NCBI GenBank assembly: GCA_902597175.1
Contig: CACJWN010000006.1
Coordinates: 1 to 64,000 of the forward strand
Length of the DNA: 64,000 nucleotides
Source: an uncultured Pelagibacteraceae bacterium
GTDB lineage: Bacteria > Pseudomonadota > Alphaproteobacteria > Pelagibacterales > Pelagibacteraceae
Direction of reading: 5' to 3'
This document shows, piece after piece, positions 35,972 to 44,800 of the stretch; position 1 is the first letter of the stretch, and the number at the start of each line of letters is the position of its first letter. A model generated the notes under the pieces. The model was given only the letters and a program-made list of their open reading frames with translations, had not been told where the DNA came from and made no database searches. A program made the position numbers and the translations under genes.

Positions 35972-36493
35972 ATGAGCAAAGAAGAAAAAAAAGTTAACAG
36001 AAGAGATTTTTTATTTACAGCTAGTTATACAGTAGGAGCAGTAGGGGTTGGAGCAGTTATTTGGCCAATGATTGACCAAATGAATCCTGATAAAGCCCAA
36101 CAAGCTTTAGCAACTACAGAAGTTGATATTAGTAGTATAGAACCTGGTAAGTCTATTACTGTTTTATGGAGAGGAAAACCAGTATTCTTAAAAAGAAGGA
36201 CTTCAGCTGAAATTGCTGAGGCCAGAGCAGTAAAGTTGGACGATTTGCCTGATCCTCAAAAAGATGAAGATAGAGTAAAAGAGGGTAAAGACGAATGGTT
36301 AGTCATGCTAGGCGTTTGTACGCATCTTGGATGTGTGCCTCTAAAAGATAAAGGCGATTTTAATGGTTGGTTTTGTCCTTGTCATGGTTCACATTATGAT
36401 GTATCTGGCAGAATAAGAAAAGGACCAGCGCCAACAAACATGGAGATACCGAAGTTCGAATTTGTTGACAGTAATACAATAAAGATTGGTTAA
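35972..36493 (+). CDS. petA: Ubiquinol-cytochrome c reductase Rieske iron-sulfur subunit
   Basis: The 173-residue protein has a twin-arginine targeting motif (NRRDFLFTA at about 9-17) followed by a membrane anchor. The Rieske [2Fe-2S] boxes are CTHLGC (about 112-117) and CPCHGSHYD (about 131-139), giving two Cys and two His ligands plus the disulfide pair. It takes electrons from ubiquinol to cytochrome c1. It is first in petABC, six bases before petB. Confidence 0.97.
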   Translation: MSKEEKKVNRRDFLFTASYTVGAVGVGAVIWPMIDQMNPDKAQQALATTEVDISSIEPGKSITVLWRGKPVFLKRRTSAEIAEARAVKLDDLPDPQKDEDRVKEGKDEWLVMLGVCTHLGCVPLKDKGDFNGWFCPCHGSHYDVSGRIRKGPAPTNMEIPKFEFVDSNTIKIG

Positions 36494-36499
36494 GAAATA

Positions 36500-37759
36500 A
36501 TGAGTGAACACGAATACGTACCGAAATCTAAAGCAGCTAAATGGTTTAACGACCGTTTGCCATTGCTTACTCTTGGGGCACACCTTACTGATTATCCTAC
36601 TCCAAAAAATTTAAATTATTGGTGGACCTTTGGTGGAATTTTAACTTTTTGTTTAATCACCCAAATAGTTACAGGAATTGTTTTAGCAATGCATTACGTC
36701 GCTCATGCAGATTTAGCTTTTGCGAGTGTAGAACACATAATGAGAGATGTAAATTATGGTTGGCTAATAAGATATATTCATAGCAATGGTGCATCTATGT
36801 TTTTCCTAGCAGTTTATATTCACATTTTTAGGTCTTTATTTTATGGATCATATAAATCACCAAGAGAAGTAATCTGGATAATTGGTCTGATGATTTATTT
36901 ATTGATGATGGCAGCAGCTTTTATGGGTTATGTTTTGCCTTGGGGTCAAATGAGTTTCTGGGGCGCTACAGTAATAACTAATTTATTTAGTGCGATCCCA
37001 TTAGTTGGAGATAGTATAACAACTTGGTTATGGGGAGCATATTCTGTAGATAATCCAACACTTAACAGATTCTTTAGTTTACATTATTTAATTCCGTTTT
37101 TAATTTTAGGATTAGTAGTTTTGCACATTTGGGCTTTACATGTTCCAGGTAATAATAATCCTGTAGGTATTGATATAAAGAAACCTTCAAAAGATACAGT
37201 TCCATTTCATCCTTATATAACAGTTAAAGACGCTTTCGCACTTCTAGTCTTTATGATTATATTTGCTGGATTTGTTTTCTTTACACCAAATGTTTTAGGA
37301 CATTCTGATAATTACATTCCAGCTAACCCATTAGTCACCCCTGCACATATTGTGCCTGAATGGTATTTGCTTCCTTTCTATGCAATTTTAAGATCAGTGC
37401 CTGACAAACTAGGAGGCGTTATTTTAATGTTTAGTGCGATTTTTATTTTGTTCGTTCTACCTTGGTTAGATACATCAAAAGTAAGATCGGCTGTTTTTAG
37501 ACCGATTTATAGACAGTTCTTTTGGATATTAGTAATAGACGTTCTAATGCTTGGTTACGTTGGTGCGATGCCAGCTGAAGGAATTTACTTAGTATTAGCT
37601 AGAGTGGGAACTATTTATTATTTCTTACATTTTATAGTAGTTATGCCTGTTGTTGGTTATTTGGAAAAAACGGATCCGATTCCTATGAGCATCTCCGAGC
37701 CAGTATTAACCGGAGGATCAGAACCATCTTTAGCCAGGAAGGTTAATGATAAAGTCTAA
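36500..37759 (+). CDS. petB: Cytochrome b of the bc1 complex
   Basis: The 419-residue eight-helix subunit carries two b hemes and both quinone sites. His pairs are visible in AMHYVAHAD and [20 protein letters not shown], and in FSLHYLIPF and [14 protein letters not shown]. The Qo-site motif [14 protein letters not shown] is at about 288-301. [16 protein letters not shown] is typical. It overlaps petC by 14 bases, indicating coupled translation. Confidence 0.98.
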   Translation: MSEHEYVPKSKAAKWFNDRLPLLTLGAHLTDYPTPKNLNYWWTFGGILTFCLITQIVTGIVLAMHYVAHADLAFASVEHIMRDVNYGWLIRYIHSNGASMFFLAVYIHIFRSLFYGSYKSPREVIWIIGLMIYLLMMAAAFMGYVLPWGQMSFWGATVITNLFSAIPLVGDSITTWLWGAYSVDNPTLNRFFSLHYLIPFLILGLVVLHIWALHVPGNNNPVGIDIKKPSKDTVPFHPYITVKDAFALLVFMIIFAGFVFFTPNVLGHSDNYIPANPLVTPAHIVPEWYLLPFYAILRSVPDKLGGVILMFSAIFILFVLPWLDTSKVRSAVFRPIYRQFFWILVIDVLMLGYVGAMPAEGIYLVLARVGTIYYFLHFIVVMPVVGYLEKTDPIPMSISEPVLTGGSEPSLARKVNDKV

Positions 37760-38528
37760 TATAAAACTACTCGTTTTATCTTTTTTGTTACTTATCTCAC
37801 TTAGACCACTTCAAAGCGCTGAAATGGTTGACCCGATAAAAGTGGATTGGAGTTTTAAAGGTTTAACAGGAACCTTTGATAGAGCGTCACTACAAAGAGG
37901 TTTCCAAGTTTATAAAGAAGTCTGTGCTTCTTGTCACTCAATGCAATATCTTAGCTATAGAAATTTAGGAGAACCTGGTGGACCTGAGTTTTCAGAACAA
38001 GAAGTAAAAGCGATTGCAGCTAGTTTCGAAATAGAGGATGGTCCAGACTCTCAGGGAGAAATGTTTACTCGACCAGGAAAACCTTCAGATAAATTTAAGA
38101 GCCCATACCCTAATGTTCAGGCAGCAACAGCTGCAAATGGTGGGGCATACCCGCCTGATATGTCAGTTTTAGTCAAAGCAAGAAAAGGAGGAGCTAATTA
38201 TATTTATTCAGTTCTTGTTGGCTACGAAGACCCTCCTCCAGGTGTAACTCTTGATGACGGTGTTTATTACAATAAATATATGGCCGGTAATAAAATTAAA
38301 ATGCCAAATAATTTAATGGATGGATTAGTTGAATATGCAGATGGCACGGAGTCCACTGTTGATCAAATGGCCAAAGATGTAACAACTTTTTTGGCTTGGG
38401 CTGCTGAGCCAGAACTTGAAGAGAGACATAAAACTGGTGTAAAAGTAATTATTTATTTAGTACTTTTAACAATTCTTGTTTATTTAAGCATGAAAAAAAT
38501 ATGGTCAAGGATTGACTCTGAAGTATAA
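37746..38528 (+). CDS. petC: Cytochrome c1
   Basis: The 260-residue protein has a signal peptide (about 1-24, [17 protein letters not shown]), the heme-binding CASCHS at about 59-64, and the C1 signature [13 protein letters not shown]-terminal anchor helix (about 232-250, [16 protein letters not shown]) is followed by a short basic tail. AGGAAGG just upstream of the ATG can serve as ribosome-binding site. It overlaps the convergent ychF by 24 bases, the largest convergent overlap in the window. Confidence 0.96.
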   Translation: MIKSNIKLLVLSFLLLISLRPLQSAEMVDPIKVDWSFKGLTGTFDRASLQRGFQVYKEVCASCHSMQYLSYRNLGEPGGPEFSEQEVKAIAASFEIEDGPDSQGEMFTRPGKPSDKFKSPYPNVQAATAANGGAYPPDMSVLVKARKGGANYIYSVLVGYEDPPPGVTLDDGVYYNKYMAGNKIKMPNNLMDGLVEYADGTESTVDQMAKDVTTFLAWAAEPELEERHKTGVKVIIYLVLLTILVYLSMKKIWSRIDSEV

Positions 38529-39575
38529 AACATCACCATCTTTTACAATATAATCTTTTCCCTCAATTCTTAACTTTCCATTTTCTTTACATTTTTCTGC
38601 ACTACCATATTTTATAAAATCTTCACAAGATACAGCCTCCGCTCTGATAAAGTTTTTTTCAAAATCTGTATGAATGACACTAGCTGCTTTTGGGGCAATA
38701 GTATTTTTTCTTACTGTCCAAGCTCTACTTTCCTCAGGGCCTGAAGTAAAAAAAGTATCTAATTTTAAAAGATCATATCCTTCTTTAATCAATTGATTTA
38801 ATCCAGTTTTATTTAAACCTATATCCTGCATAAAAGCCTCTTTTTCATTCTTATCTAAACCCGAAAGCTGGTCTTCTATGTCAGCACAGATTTTTATTAT
38901 TTTTTCATTAGGATATTTGTTTTGTACTTCCTCGGTATATTGGTTTCCTTTAGACAAATTCTCTTCATCTACATTACATACAATTATTTTAGGTTTAATA
39001 CTTAATAGACCTATACTAGATAAAAATTTATTTTCTTCTTCATTATTTATCTTTACCTCTTGATTTTTATCAAGCTGATTTAATTTTTCTTCTAAAATCT
39101 TTTTTTCTTTATCCTCAAGAAGTTTCTTTTTACCCTTTTCAAGTTTTTTTTGAACAATATCAAGGTCAGACAAAACTATTTCTGTCTTAATAGTTTCTAA
39201 ATCACTTGAAGGGCTTATTTTTGAATTTACGTGGGTAATTTTTTCTGAGTCGAAGCACCTCACTAAATGTATTATCGCATCTACTTCTCTAATATGTGAA
39301 AGAAATTTATTGCCAAGACCTTCACCTTTTGATGCACCCTTAACCAGGCCAGCTATGTCAACAAAGGTTATATTTGTATAAATCTTTTTTTTTGAACTAG
39401 AAAGCTTAGCTAATTGATCTAATCTTTCATCAATTACATCAACAATACCTATATTGGGATCAATAGTGCAGAAAGGAAAATTTGCTGCCTCAGCATTTTT
39501 AGAGGCAGTTAAGGCGTTAAATAAGGTTGATTTACCAACATTTGGCAATCCAACTATTCCACACTTAAATCCCAT
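38505..39575 (-). CDS. ychF: Redox-regulated ATPase YchF (Obg-like)
   Basis: The 356-residue P-loop protein has GLPNVGKSTLFNALT at about 8-22, DIAGLVKGASKGEGLGNKFL at about 73-92, and the unusual NVDEENL in place of NKxD, which gives ATP preference. The TGS domain with FFTSGPEESRAWTVRKN lies near the C-terminus. It binds ribosomes in stress and translation control. It overlaps pth by 11 bases. The order rplY-pth-ychF is common in bacteria. Confidence 0.96.
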   Translation of the reverse strand: MGFKCGIVGLPNVGKSTLFNALTASKNAEAANFPFCTIDPNIGIVDVIDERLDQLAKLSSSKKKIYTNITFVDIAGLVKGASKGEGLGNKFLSHIREVDAIIHLVRCFDSEKITHVNSKISPSSDLETIKTEIVLSDLDIVQKKLEKGKKKLLEDKEKKILEEKLNQLDKNQEVKINNEEENKFLSSIGLLSIKPKIIVCNVDEENLSKGNQYTEEVQNKYPNEKIIKICADIEDQLSGLDKNEKEAFMQDIGLNKTGLNQLIKEGYDLLKLDTFFTSGPEESRAWTVRKNTIAPKAASVIHTDFEKNFIRAEAVSCEDFIKYGSAEKCKENGKLRIEGKDYIVKDGDVLYFRVNP

Positions 39576-40137
39576 TTAGGTTTTGATTAACTTTGCTTGA
39601 AAATAAATCCATTTTCTTGTCAATGAGTGTAGGTATTTGTTTTACAATATTTTCAGTAATTTCTTTGATTTTCTCTTCCTCATCTTCTTTAAAATCTTCG
39701 AGAACGTGATTATTAACTTTCTTTTTTTGTTTTGGATGACCTATTCCTATCCGAACTCTAGAATATTCTTTTCCTATGAATTTATCTATCGACTCAATAC
39801 CATTGTGACCAGCACTGCTCCCACCAAACTTTGCTTTGATTTTACCAAAATCAATATCCATATCATCGTGAAAAACTATCACGTCTTTTGCATCAATTTT
39901 AAAATAATCTATTAATTCCTTTATAGCAGTTCCAGAATTATTCATAAAAGTTAACGGCTTAATTGCATAAATTTTTTTCTCTTCAATATTTCCAGTTGTA
40001 AGCAAACCTTTAAATTTTGGTTTTTGTTTTGATAATTTAAAGTGTAAATTTATGGCGTCAATAATTTTGAAGCCTATGTTGTGTCTAGTATTAGTATAGT
40101 CAGAGCCTGGATTTCCTAATCCAACAAGTAAAAGCAT
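39565..40137 (-). CDS. pth: Peptidyl-tRNA hydrolase
   Basis: The 190-residue enzyme recycles peptidyl-tRNA. GLGNPGSDYTNTRHNIGF (about 6-23) holds the catalytic His. FHDDMDIDFGKIKAKFGGSSAGHNGIESI (about 90-118) holds the supporting Asp and the tRNA-contact region. PLTFMNNSG with the Asn is present. It lies five bases after rplY and overlaps ychF. Confidence 0.96.
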   Translation of the reverse strand: MLLLVGLGNPGSDYTNTRHNIGFKIIDAINLHFKLSKQKPKFKGLLTTGNIEEKKIYAIKPLTFMNNSGTAIKELIDYFKIDAKDVIVFHDDMDIDFGKIKAKFGGSSAGHNGIESIDKFIGKEYSRVRIGIGHPKQKKKVNNHVLEDFKEDEEEKIKEITENIVKQIPTLIDKKMDLFSSKVNQNLNGI

Positions 40138-40142
40138 ATTAA

Positions 40143-40880
40143 TTATTTCTTTTCAGCAGGTTTTTTTTCTTCAGGTTTCTTTTCAGCAGAGCCCTCTTTA
40201 GCTTTATCATCTTTTTTTACTGGATCTCCATCTTTGGCCGCCGCTTCTGCTCCTTCAGCAGGTGTTTCACCTTCTGCGCCCTCGGCTGTTGTTTCTTCAG
40301 CAGGTTTTTCCGGCTCTTTAATTACAGTCGGAGCAGCTACTGTTGCAACTACGAAATCACGATCTGTAATAGTTGGTATTACATTTTCAGGAAGTTTAAC
40401 TGATGAAATTTTAATACTTGTTCCGATATCTGTTCCAGCTAAATCCACGATTATTTCATTTGGAATACTTTCGGCTGGACATTTTAATTCAACTTTTCGT
40501 CTTACAATATTTAACACTCCTCCTCTTTTTAATCCGGGGGAGTCAGGGTGATTAATGAATTTCACTGGAATTTCCAGTATAATTTTTTTTCCTGAAACTA
40601 TCCTCATGAAGTCAATGTGCATTGGTTCTTCGGAAACTACATGATAAGCTACATCTCTAGGTATTACTTTTTCTTTTTTACCTTCTATATCTAACTCTAA
40701 AACTTTTGATAGAAATGTTTCAGAATTTATAATATTGGATATTTCTTTTTTGCTGACAGAAATATTCAGATTTTGATTTTTTCCACCATAAAGTATTGCA
40801 GGTATTAAACCTTCTGCTCTTAATTTATTGTTAGAGCCAGAAGTTAAATTCTCTCTTATTTTTGCTTTTAAATTACTCAT
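40143..40880 (-). CDS. rplY: 50S ribosomal protein L25/CTC with charged tail
   Basis: The protein has 245 residues. The N-terminal L25 domain (about 1-95, with GLIPAILYGG and VIPRDVAYH) binds 5S rRNA. The CTC beta-domain follows to about residue 185. The last 55 residues are low complexity, with Ala/Glu/Gly first (EGAEGETPAEGAEA) and then Lys/Pro/Glu repeats (EKKPEEKKPAEKK). Such tails occur in alphaproteobacterial L25. It has its own candidate promoter and heads the rplY-pth-ychF run. Confidence 0.94.
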   Translation of the reverse strand: MSNLKAKIRENLTSGSNNKLRAEGLIPAILYGGKNQNLNISVSKKEISNIINSETFLSKVLELDIEGKKEKVIPRDVAYHVVSEEPMHIDFMRIVSGKKIILEIPVKFINHPDSPGLKRGGVLNIVRRKVELKCPAESIPNEIIVDLAGTDIGTSIKISSVKLPENVIPTITDRDFVVATVAAPTVIKEPEKPAEETTAEGAEGETPAEGAEAAAKDGDPVKKDDKAKEGSAEKKPEEKKPAEKK

Positions 40881-40897
40881 AAGTTTATTGAAGTCGG

Positions 40898-40926
40898 TAT
40901 ATAACCCAGGACATTAATCAAAACAA
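40898..40926 (-). promoter_or_regulatory. Candidate promoter of rplY
   Basis: On the reverse strand TTGTTT (40921-40926) and TATATA (40898-40903) are separated by 17 bases in the 49-base gap between prs and rplY. The predicted start lies about 10 bases before the ATG at 40880. Confidence 0.4.
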
Positions 40927-40929
40927 GTA

Positions 40930-41862
40930 TTAATTAAATAAATCAGACACCGAGTTAGAGTTAGCAATTCTTTTAATAGCTTCTGACATTAGCGAAGATA
41001 TAGATAAAACCTCGATTTTATTGTTATTATGAATTTTTTTTGTATTATCAATTGTGTCAGTAACGATAAGTTTCTTTATCTTTGAATTTTTGATTTTTTT
41101 TGCCGCATCTCCACTTAATACACCGTGGGAAATAAAAACATAGACTTCATTAGCGCCACTTCTTTTAAGAGCATCAACAGCATTTACTATAGTTCCTCCA
41201 CTATCAATTATGTCATCTACTATTATGCAAGTTTTATTTTTGACGTCTCCTAAAATATTCATAACTTCAGACTTTCCTGGAGCCGGTCTTCTTTTATCGA
41301 TAATTGCTAGATCAGCTTTAATTCTATTTGCTAAATCCCTGGTCCTTGCAACACCACCAACATCTGGTGAAACACAAATCAACTTTTTGTTTTTTAATTT
41401 CTTTTTAATATATTTTGCAAATAATGGTGCTGTGTACAAATTATCTACCGGCATATCAAAGAAGCCTTGAATTTGACCTGCGTGTAAATCAACTGTTACT
41501 ACTCTTGTTGCACCTGCATTAGTAATTAAATTTGCCATTACCTTAGCAGAGATAGAAGTTCTCGGTGCTACTTTTCTATCTTGCCTTGCGTAACCAAAAT
41601 ATGGGATTACCGCTGTAATTGTTTTTGCTGAAGATCTTCTAAGAGCATCAATGACCAATAACAACTCCATTATATTATCGTTAGCTGGATGAGAAGTAGA
41701 CTGAACAACAAAAACACTATTGCCTCTTATATTCTCATTAATTTCAATATAAATTTCTCCGTCTGCAAATCTCCTGATATTTGTGTTAATGAGCTTCAGT
41801 TTTAAATTTTTGGCAATACTCTTACTGAGCTTTAAATTACTAGTTCCAGATAAGATTTTCAT
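40930..41862 (-). CDS. prs: Ribose-phosphate pyrophosphokinase (PRPP synthetase)
   Basis: The 310-residue class I enzyme makes PRPP for nucleotides, His and Trp. YFGYARQDRK at about 96-105, VVTVDLHAGQIQGFFDMPVDNL (His in the active loop, about 127-148) and the PRPP site IIVDDIIDSGGTI (about 215-227) are all present. The start is ATG 41862. It is preceded by the best promoter-like sequence in the window (41875-41903). Confidence 0.97.
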   Translation of the reverse strand: MKILSGTSNLKLSKSIAKNLKLKLINTNIRRFADGEIYIEINENIRGNSVFVVQSTSHPANDNIMELLLVIDALRRSSAKTITAVIPYFGYARQDRKVAPRTSISAKVMANLITNAGATRVVTVDLHAGQIQGFFDMPVDNLYTAPLFAKYIKKKLKNKKLICVSPDVGGVARTRDLANRIKADLAIIDKRRPAPGKSEVMNILGDVKNKTCIIVDDIIDSGGTIVNAVDALKRSGANEVYVFISHGVLSGDAAKKIKNSKIKKLIVTDTIDNTKKIHNNNKIEVLSISSLMSEAIKRIANSNSVSDLFN

Positions 41863-41874
41863 GAAATAAGATTA

Positions 41875-41903
41875 CTTATACAATTATTTATCTGACTTTT
41901 CAA
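41875..41903 (-). promoter_or_regulatory. Sigma-70-like promoter of prs, short leader
   Basis: On the reverse strand TTGAAA (41898-41903), a 17-base spacer and TATAAG (41875-41880) each match the consensus at five of six positions. The -10 ends 12 bases before the prs ATG, so the 5' leader would be about six bases. The -35 lies just past the pgeF stop. Confidence 0.6.
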
Positions 41904-41904
41904 A

Positions 41905-42657
41905 TTAAATCATACTTATAGTTGATATACATCTACCATAATCGTTTTGCTTTAATTTAGAAGACCTTCTGTAACTAAAAAAATTCTTTTTTTCTCTATA
42001 AGTGTCTCTATTAATATGATCCACTTTTACATTAAGTTCTAAAAGCTTATCGTTTACATATTCCCTTAGATTAAAGATTTTTTTATTTTTATTTTTAATT
42101 TTAAAGTATTTTTCATTTTTTTTTGACTTTACAAGAAACTTTTTATAAAAATTTAAGTCAACCTCGTAACTTTTAATTGATATACATGGTCCAATTGATG
42201 CAAAAATATCATATCTAGAATTTTTTCTTTTAATTTTAACAATTGTTTTTTTTATAATACCCGATAGAGCACCTCTCCAGCCTGCATGAATACATCCTAT
42301 TATCTTATTCCTTTTATCATAAACCAAAATAGGGACACAATCTGCAGTTAAAACACCCAAAGCGACCTTTTTATATCTAGTAATCATTGCATCGGAGTTA
42401 ATATTTTTATCTAGATTTTTTTCATTAATTTCAACAACTTTATTACTATGTGTTTGATGCATTAAAATTAATCTTTTTTTTTTAACGTACATCTTTTTTG
42501 ATACGTATTCTAAATTTTTTGAAATATTTTTTCTTTTATCTCTTGAACCTTTTCCGCAATTTAAACTCTTGTAAAGTCCAGAGGAGTAGCCACCTCTTCT
42601 TGAAAAAAAGCAATGATTTAAATTTTTAAATTTTTTTAAACGTTTCGAGTAAAACAT
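41905..42657 (-). CDS. pgeF: Peptidoglycan editing factor PgeF (YfiH/laccase-domain)
   Basis: The 250-residue protein has the family metal-site residues: LMHQTHSNKV, LTADCVPILVYD (about 98-109, Cys) and CIHAGWRGALSG (about 117-128, His). The family removes wrongly incorporated residues from peptidoglycan precursors and also acts as a purine nucleoside phosphorylase. The older name polyphenol oxidase is probably misleading. It has a one-to-three-base overlap with the methyltransferase upstream. Lys content is high, as in its neighbours. Confidence 0.9.
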   Translation of the reverse strand: MFYSKRLKKFKNLNHCFFSRRGGYSSGLYKSLNCGKGSRDKRKNISKNLEYVSKKMYVKKKRLILMHQTHSNKVVEINEKNLDKNINSDAMITRYKKVALGVLTADCVPILVYDKRNKIIGCIHAGWRGALSGIIKKTIVKIKRKNSRYDIFASIGPCISIKSYEVDLNFYKKFLVKSKKNEKYFKIKNKNKKIFNLREYVNDKLLELNVKVDHINRDTYREKKNFFSYRRSSKLKQNDYGRCISTISMI

Positions 42658-43721
42658 CAGTTAAATCCATAATAATTATTATTTTTACATTTATAGACTA
42701 AAATTACTTTAAACAATTCACCCATTAATTTTGGACTTAACAATCGTTCTAATCTTAAATAAAGATTGGCCTGATCTCTAAATTTCATCTTTTTTGCAAT
42801 GATTTCAGCCCTAGAATTTATTCCCATCTTTATTAGAAATTCTTTTTGAGAAATTACTTTTTTCACTTTACACTTATTCTTTAAAAAAAATTCATTTAAC
42901 AAAGAAAAATTAACATGAGAAGTAATGTCGGCCCTGCCTAGATTTTGAAGCAACTTGTTTTTTTTATTTTTAATTACAGATTGTAAAGTATTTTGATTAT
43001 TAGGTTTTAAATAACCATAATCTATCATTAAAAGGCAACCATTTAATTTTGAAATTGTCTTAATAATTTTCTTCATTTCAGTCAAACCAAATTTAGGAAA
43101 CTCTATAAATTGAAGATTTTTTAATACTTTAAATGATTGAATATTTTTTAAGTCTTGTTTATTTGCTTTTCTTAAAATTTCCTTTATTTCGTAATTTTCA
43201 TTAATTGAATAATTTTTTTCATAAAGTTTTTTTTTAATTCTTTTAAATTGTTTAATTGGAATTGCATCAAAAAATTCATTCCCAAAAAAAATAACAGGAG
43301 CATCATTTAGATTTTGGAAATTCTTAATCCATTTAATCTTATTATTTTTGATATTTGATTTTTGAATCTTTTTTAAATTATCACTTGTTTCGTATAAGAA
43401 GATATTTTTTGCAGAATTGAATTCAGGAAATTTCTTTGAAATATCCAAAAGAATTTTAATTAGGCTACCATCCCCGGGCCCGAGTTCTACGATATTGATC
43501 TTTTCTGGTTTACCAAATTTTTCCCATGTAGAAATTATCCAAATCGATATTAGTTCCGAAAAAAGATTAGAAATAGTTGGAGCAGTAATAAAATCACCTT
43601 TTTCACCAAATGGAACTTGAGACGAATAATAGCCAAATTTTTTATCATAAAGAACATTTTGTAAAAACTTATCGACCGGAAGTGATTTCTTTTTTTTAAA
43701 AAATTTTAAATTTGATTTCAT
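42657..43721 (-). CDS. MidA/NDUFAF7-type SAM-dependent methyltransferase
   Basis: The 354-residue protein has the MidA (DUF185) pattern: VDKFLQNVLYDKKFGYYSSQ near the N-terminus, KGDFITAPTIS, and the SAM-binding VELGPGDGSLI at about 75-85. FFGNEFFDAIPIKQF lies at about 145-159 and MIDYGY follows. The mitochondrial relative NDUFAF7 dimethylates an Arg of complex I subunit NDUFS2; a similar NuoD role here is inference. It overlaps lgt and pgeF by four bases or fewer. Confidence 0.9.
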   Translation of the reverse strand: MKSNLKFFKKKKSLPVDKFLQNVLYDKKFGYYSSQVPFGEKGDFITAPTISNLFSELISIWIISTWEKFGKPEKINIVELGPGDGSLIKILLDISKKFPEFNSAKNIFLYETSDNLKKIQKSNIKNNKIKWIKNFQNLNDAPVIFFGNEFFDAIPIKQFKRIKKKLYEKNYSINENYEIKEILRKANKQDLKNIQSFKVLKNLQFIEFPKFGLTEMKKIIKTISKLNGCLLMIDYGYLKPNNQNTLQSVIKNKKNKLLQNLGRADITSHVNFSLLNEFFLKNKCKVKKVISQKEFLIKMGINSRAEIIAKKMKFRDQANLYLRLERLLSPKLMGELFKVILVYKCKNNNYYGFN

Positions 43722-44503
43722 CTTTTTTTAACAATGTAAAACATTGCTATACCCGATAAAAACATTACAAAGCTTAATATTGACCCCATGCTAGCTATAT
43801 TAAAAATATAACCAAGTTGAACATCTGGCTCTCTAAATAATTCCGAAATTATTCTGAAAACTCCATAATAGATCAAAAAAAAATAAGAGCAAGAACCTAT
43901 CTCATACTTTTTTTTAAAAAAGATTATGTTTAGAACTAAAAATAATAGTAAACCCTCTAAAGCTGCTTCGTATAATTGAGATGGGTGTCTTGGCGTTAGA
44001 TCAATAGAAGGAAATATTACACTCCAAGGAACTGAACTGACTTTGCCCACAAGCTCACCATTAATAAAATTTGCAATTCTTCCAAAAAAAATTCCTATTG
44101 GTGACACACAGGCTACTATATCTAACAAGAATAAGGTTTCTATTTTTCTTCGAATAGAAAATATATAAGTGCCTAGAATTATCCCTATTAAGGCACCATG
44201 AAATGACATACCTCCCTCCCAAATTTTTAATATATCAATTGGGTTACTGAGGTAGTACTGAATGTTGTAAAAAGCTACATAACCAAGTCTTCCACCAATA
44301 ATGATTGAAATCACTAAGTAAGTTATTAAATCATCAAAATGTTTTAAATTAAATTTTTCTTTTAGTAGCTGACTTTTATTTGATATTAATTTTTTCCCAT
44401 ACCACCAACCTATTAAAATACCAAGAACATATGCTAAAGAGTACCACCTAAGGGAAATAAATCCCAAGCTAAAAATTACTGGATCTAAATTATGAGTAAA
44501 CAT
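43718..44503 (-). CDS. lgt: Prolipoprotein diacylglyceryl transferase
   Basis: The 261-residue, seven-helix enzyme adds diacylglycerol to the lipobox Cys of prolipoproteins. The Lgt signature is GRIANFINGELVGK at about 142-155, with the essential Arg and Asn. Others are GGMSFHGALIGI at about 96-107 and RHPSQLYEA at about 174-182. It heads the lgt-midA-pgeF run, with a promoter overlapping that of ubiK on the other strand. Confidence 0.96.
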   Translation of the reverse strand: MFTHNLDPVIFSLGFISLRWYSLAYVLGILIGWWYGKKLISNKSQLLKEKFNLKHFDDLITYLVISIIIGGRLGYVAFYNIQYYLSNPIDILKIWEGGMSFHGALIGIILGTYIFSIRRKIETLFLLDIVACVSPIGIFFGRIANFINGELVGKVSSVPWSVIFPSIDLTPRHPSQLYEAALEGLLLFLVLNIIFFKKKYEIGSCSYFFLIYYGVFRIISELFREPDVQLGYIFNIASMGSILSFVMFLSGIAMFYIVKKR

Positions 44504-44513
44504 ATTTTACTAT

Positions 44514-44542
44514 ATCATATTTGAAATTTTCCGTTCTATCAA
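44514..44542 (-). promoter_or_regulatory. Promoter of lgt, overlapping ubiK promoter
   Basis: The reverse strand reads TTGATA (44537-44542), 17 bases, then TATGAT (44514-44519); both hexamers match at five of six positions. Transcription would start about four bases before the lgt ATG at 44503. Confidence 0.55.
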
Positions 44543-44549
44543 ATAAGAT
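44521..44549 (+). promoter_or_regulatory. Promoter of ubiK, overlapping lgt promoter
   Basis: TTGAAA (44521-44526), 17 bases, then TAAGAT (44544-44549). The -10 ends five bases before the ATG at 44555, so the message would be leaderless. It shares most of its length with the lgt promoter. Confidence 0.5.
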
Positions 44550-44554
44550 AAGTT

Positions 44555-44800
44555 ATGAGTAACTCAGAAAAAATTTTAAAAACACTATCTGAATTAATAG
44601 AAAAAAGTATTTTAACTTCAAAGGATATAAAAAAAGAAATATCCAATGACTTTAAATTTAAAAAAGATAAGATAATAAATGATCTTGACCTGGTTTCGAG
44701 AAATGAATTTGAGGTTCTAAAGAAGATTGTACAAAATCAAGATTTAATTATAAAAAAATTAACAAAAAATAAAAAAACTAAAAAGGCAAAGAAATCTTAA
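44555..44800 (+). CDS. ubiK: UbiK/BMFP-type ubiquinone accessory factor
   Basis: The 81-residue protein has an N-terminal amphipathic helix. The family-typical DLVSRNEFEVLKKIVQ coiled coil follows at about 46-61, and the tail is Lys-rich. The VSREEFDVQ-like motif marks the BMFP family, in which E. coli UbiK binds the ubiquinone biosynthesis enzymes at the membrane. It is a single gene, overlapping the convergent histidine kinase by 23 bases. Together with ubiA it marks ubiquinone synthesis. Confidence 0.8.
   Translation: MSNSEKILKTLSELIEKSILTSKDIKKEISNDFKFKKDKIINDLDLVSRNEFEVLKKIVQNQDLIIKKLTKNKKTKKAKKS

Noticed and set aside
40149-40330. Low-complexity repeats in the rplY 3' end, considered as a DNA repeat array
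   Set aside because: They are coding repeats of an Ala/Glu and Lys/Pro tail known from L25 proteins, not a mobile or CRISPR repeat.
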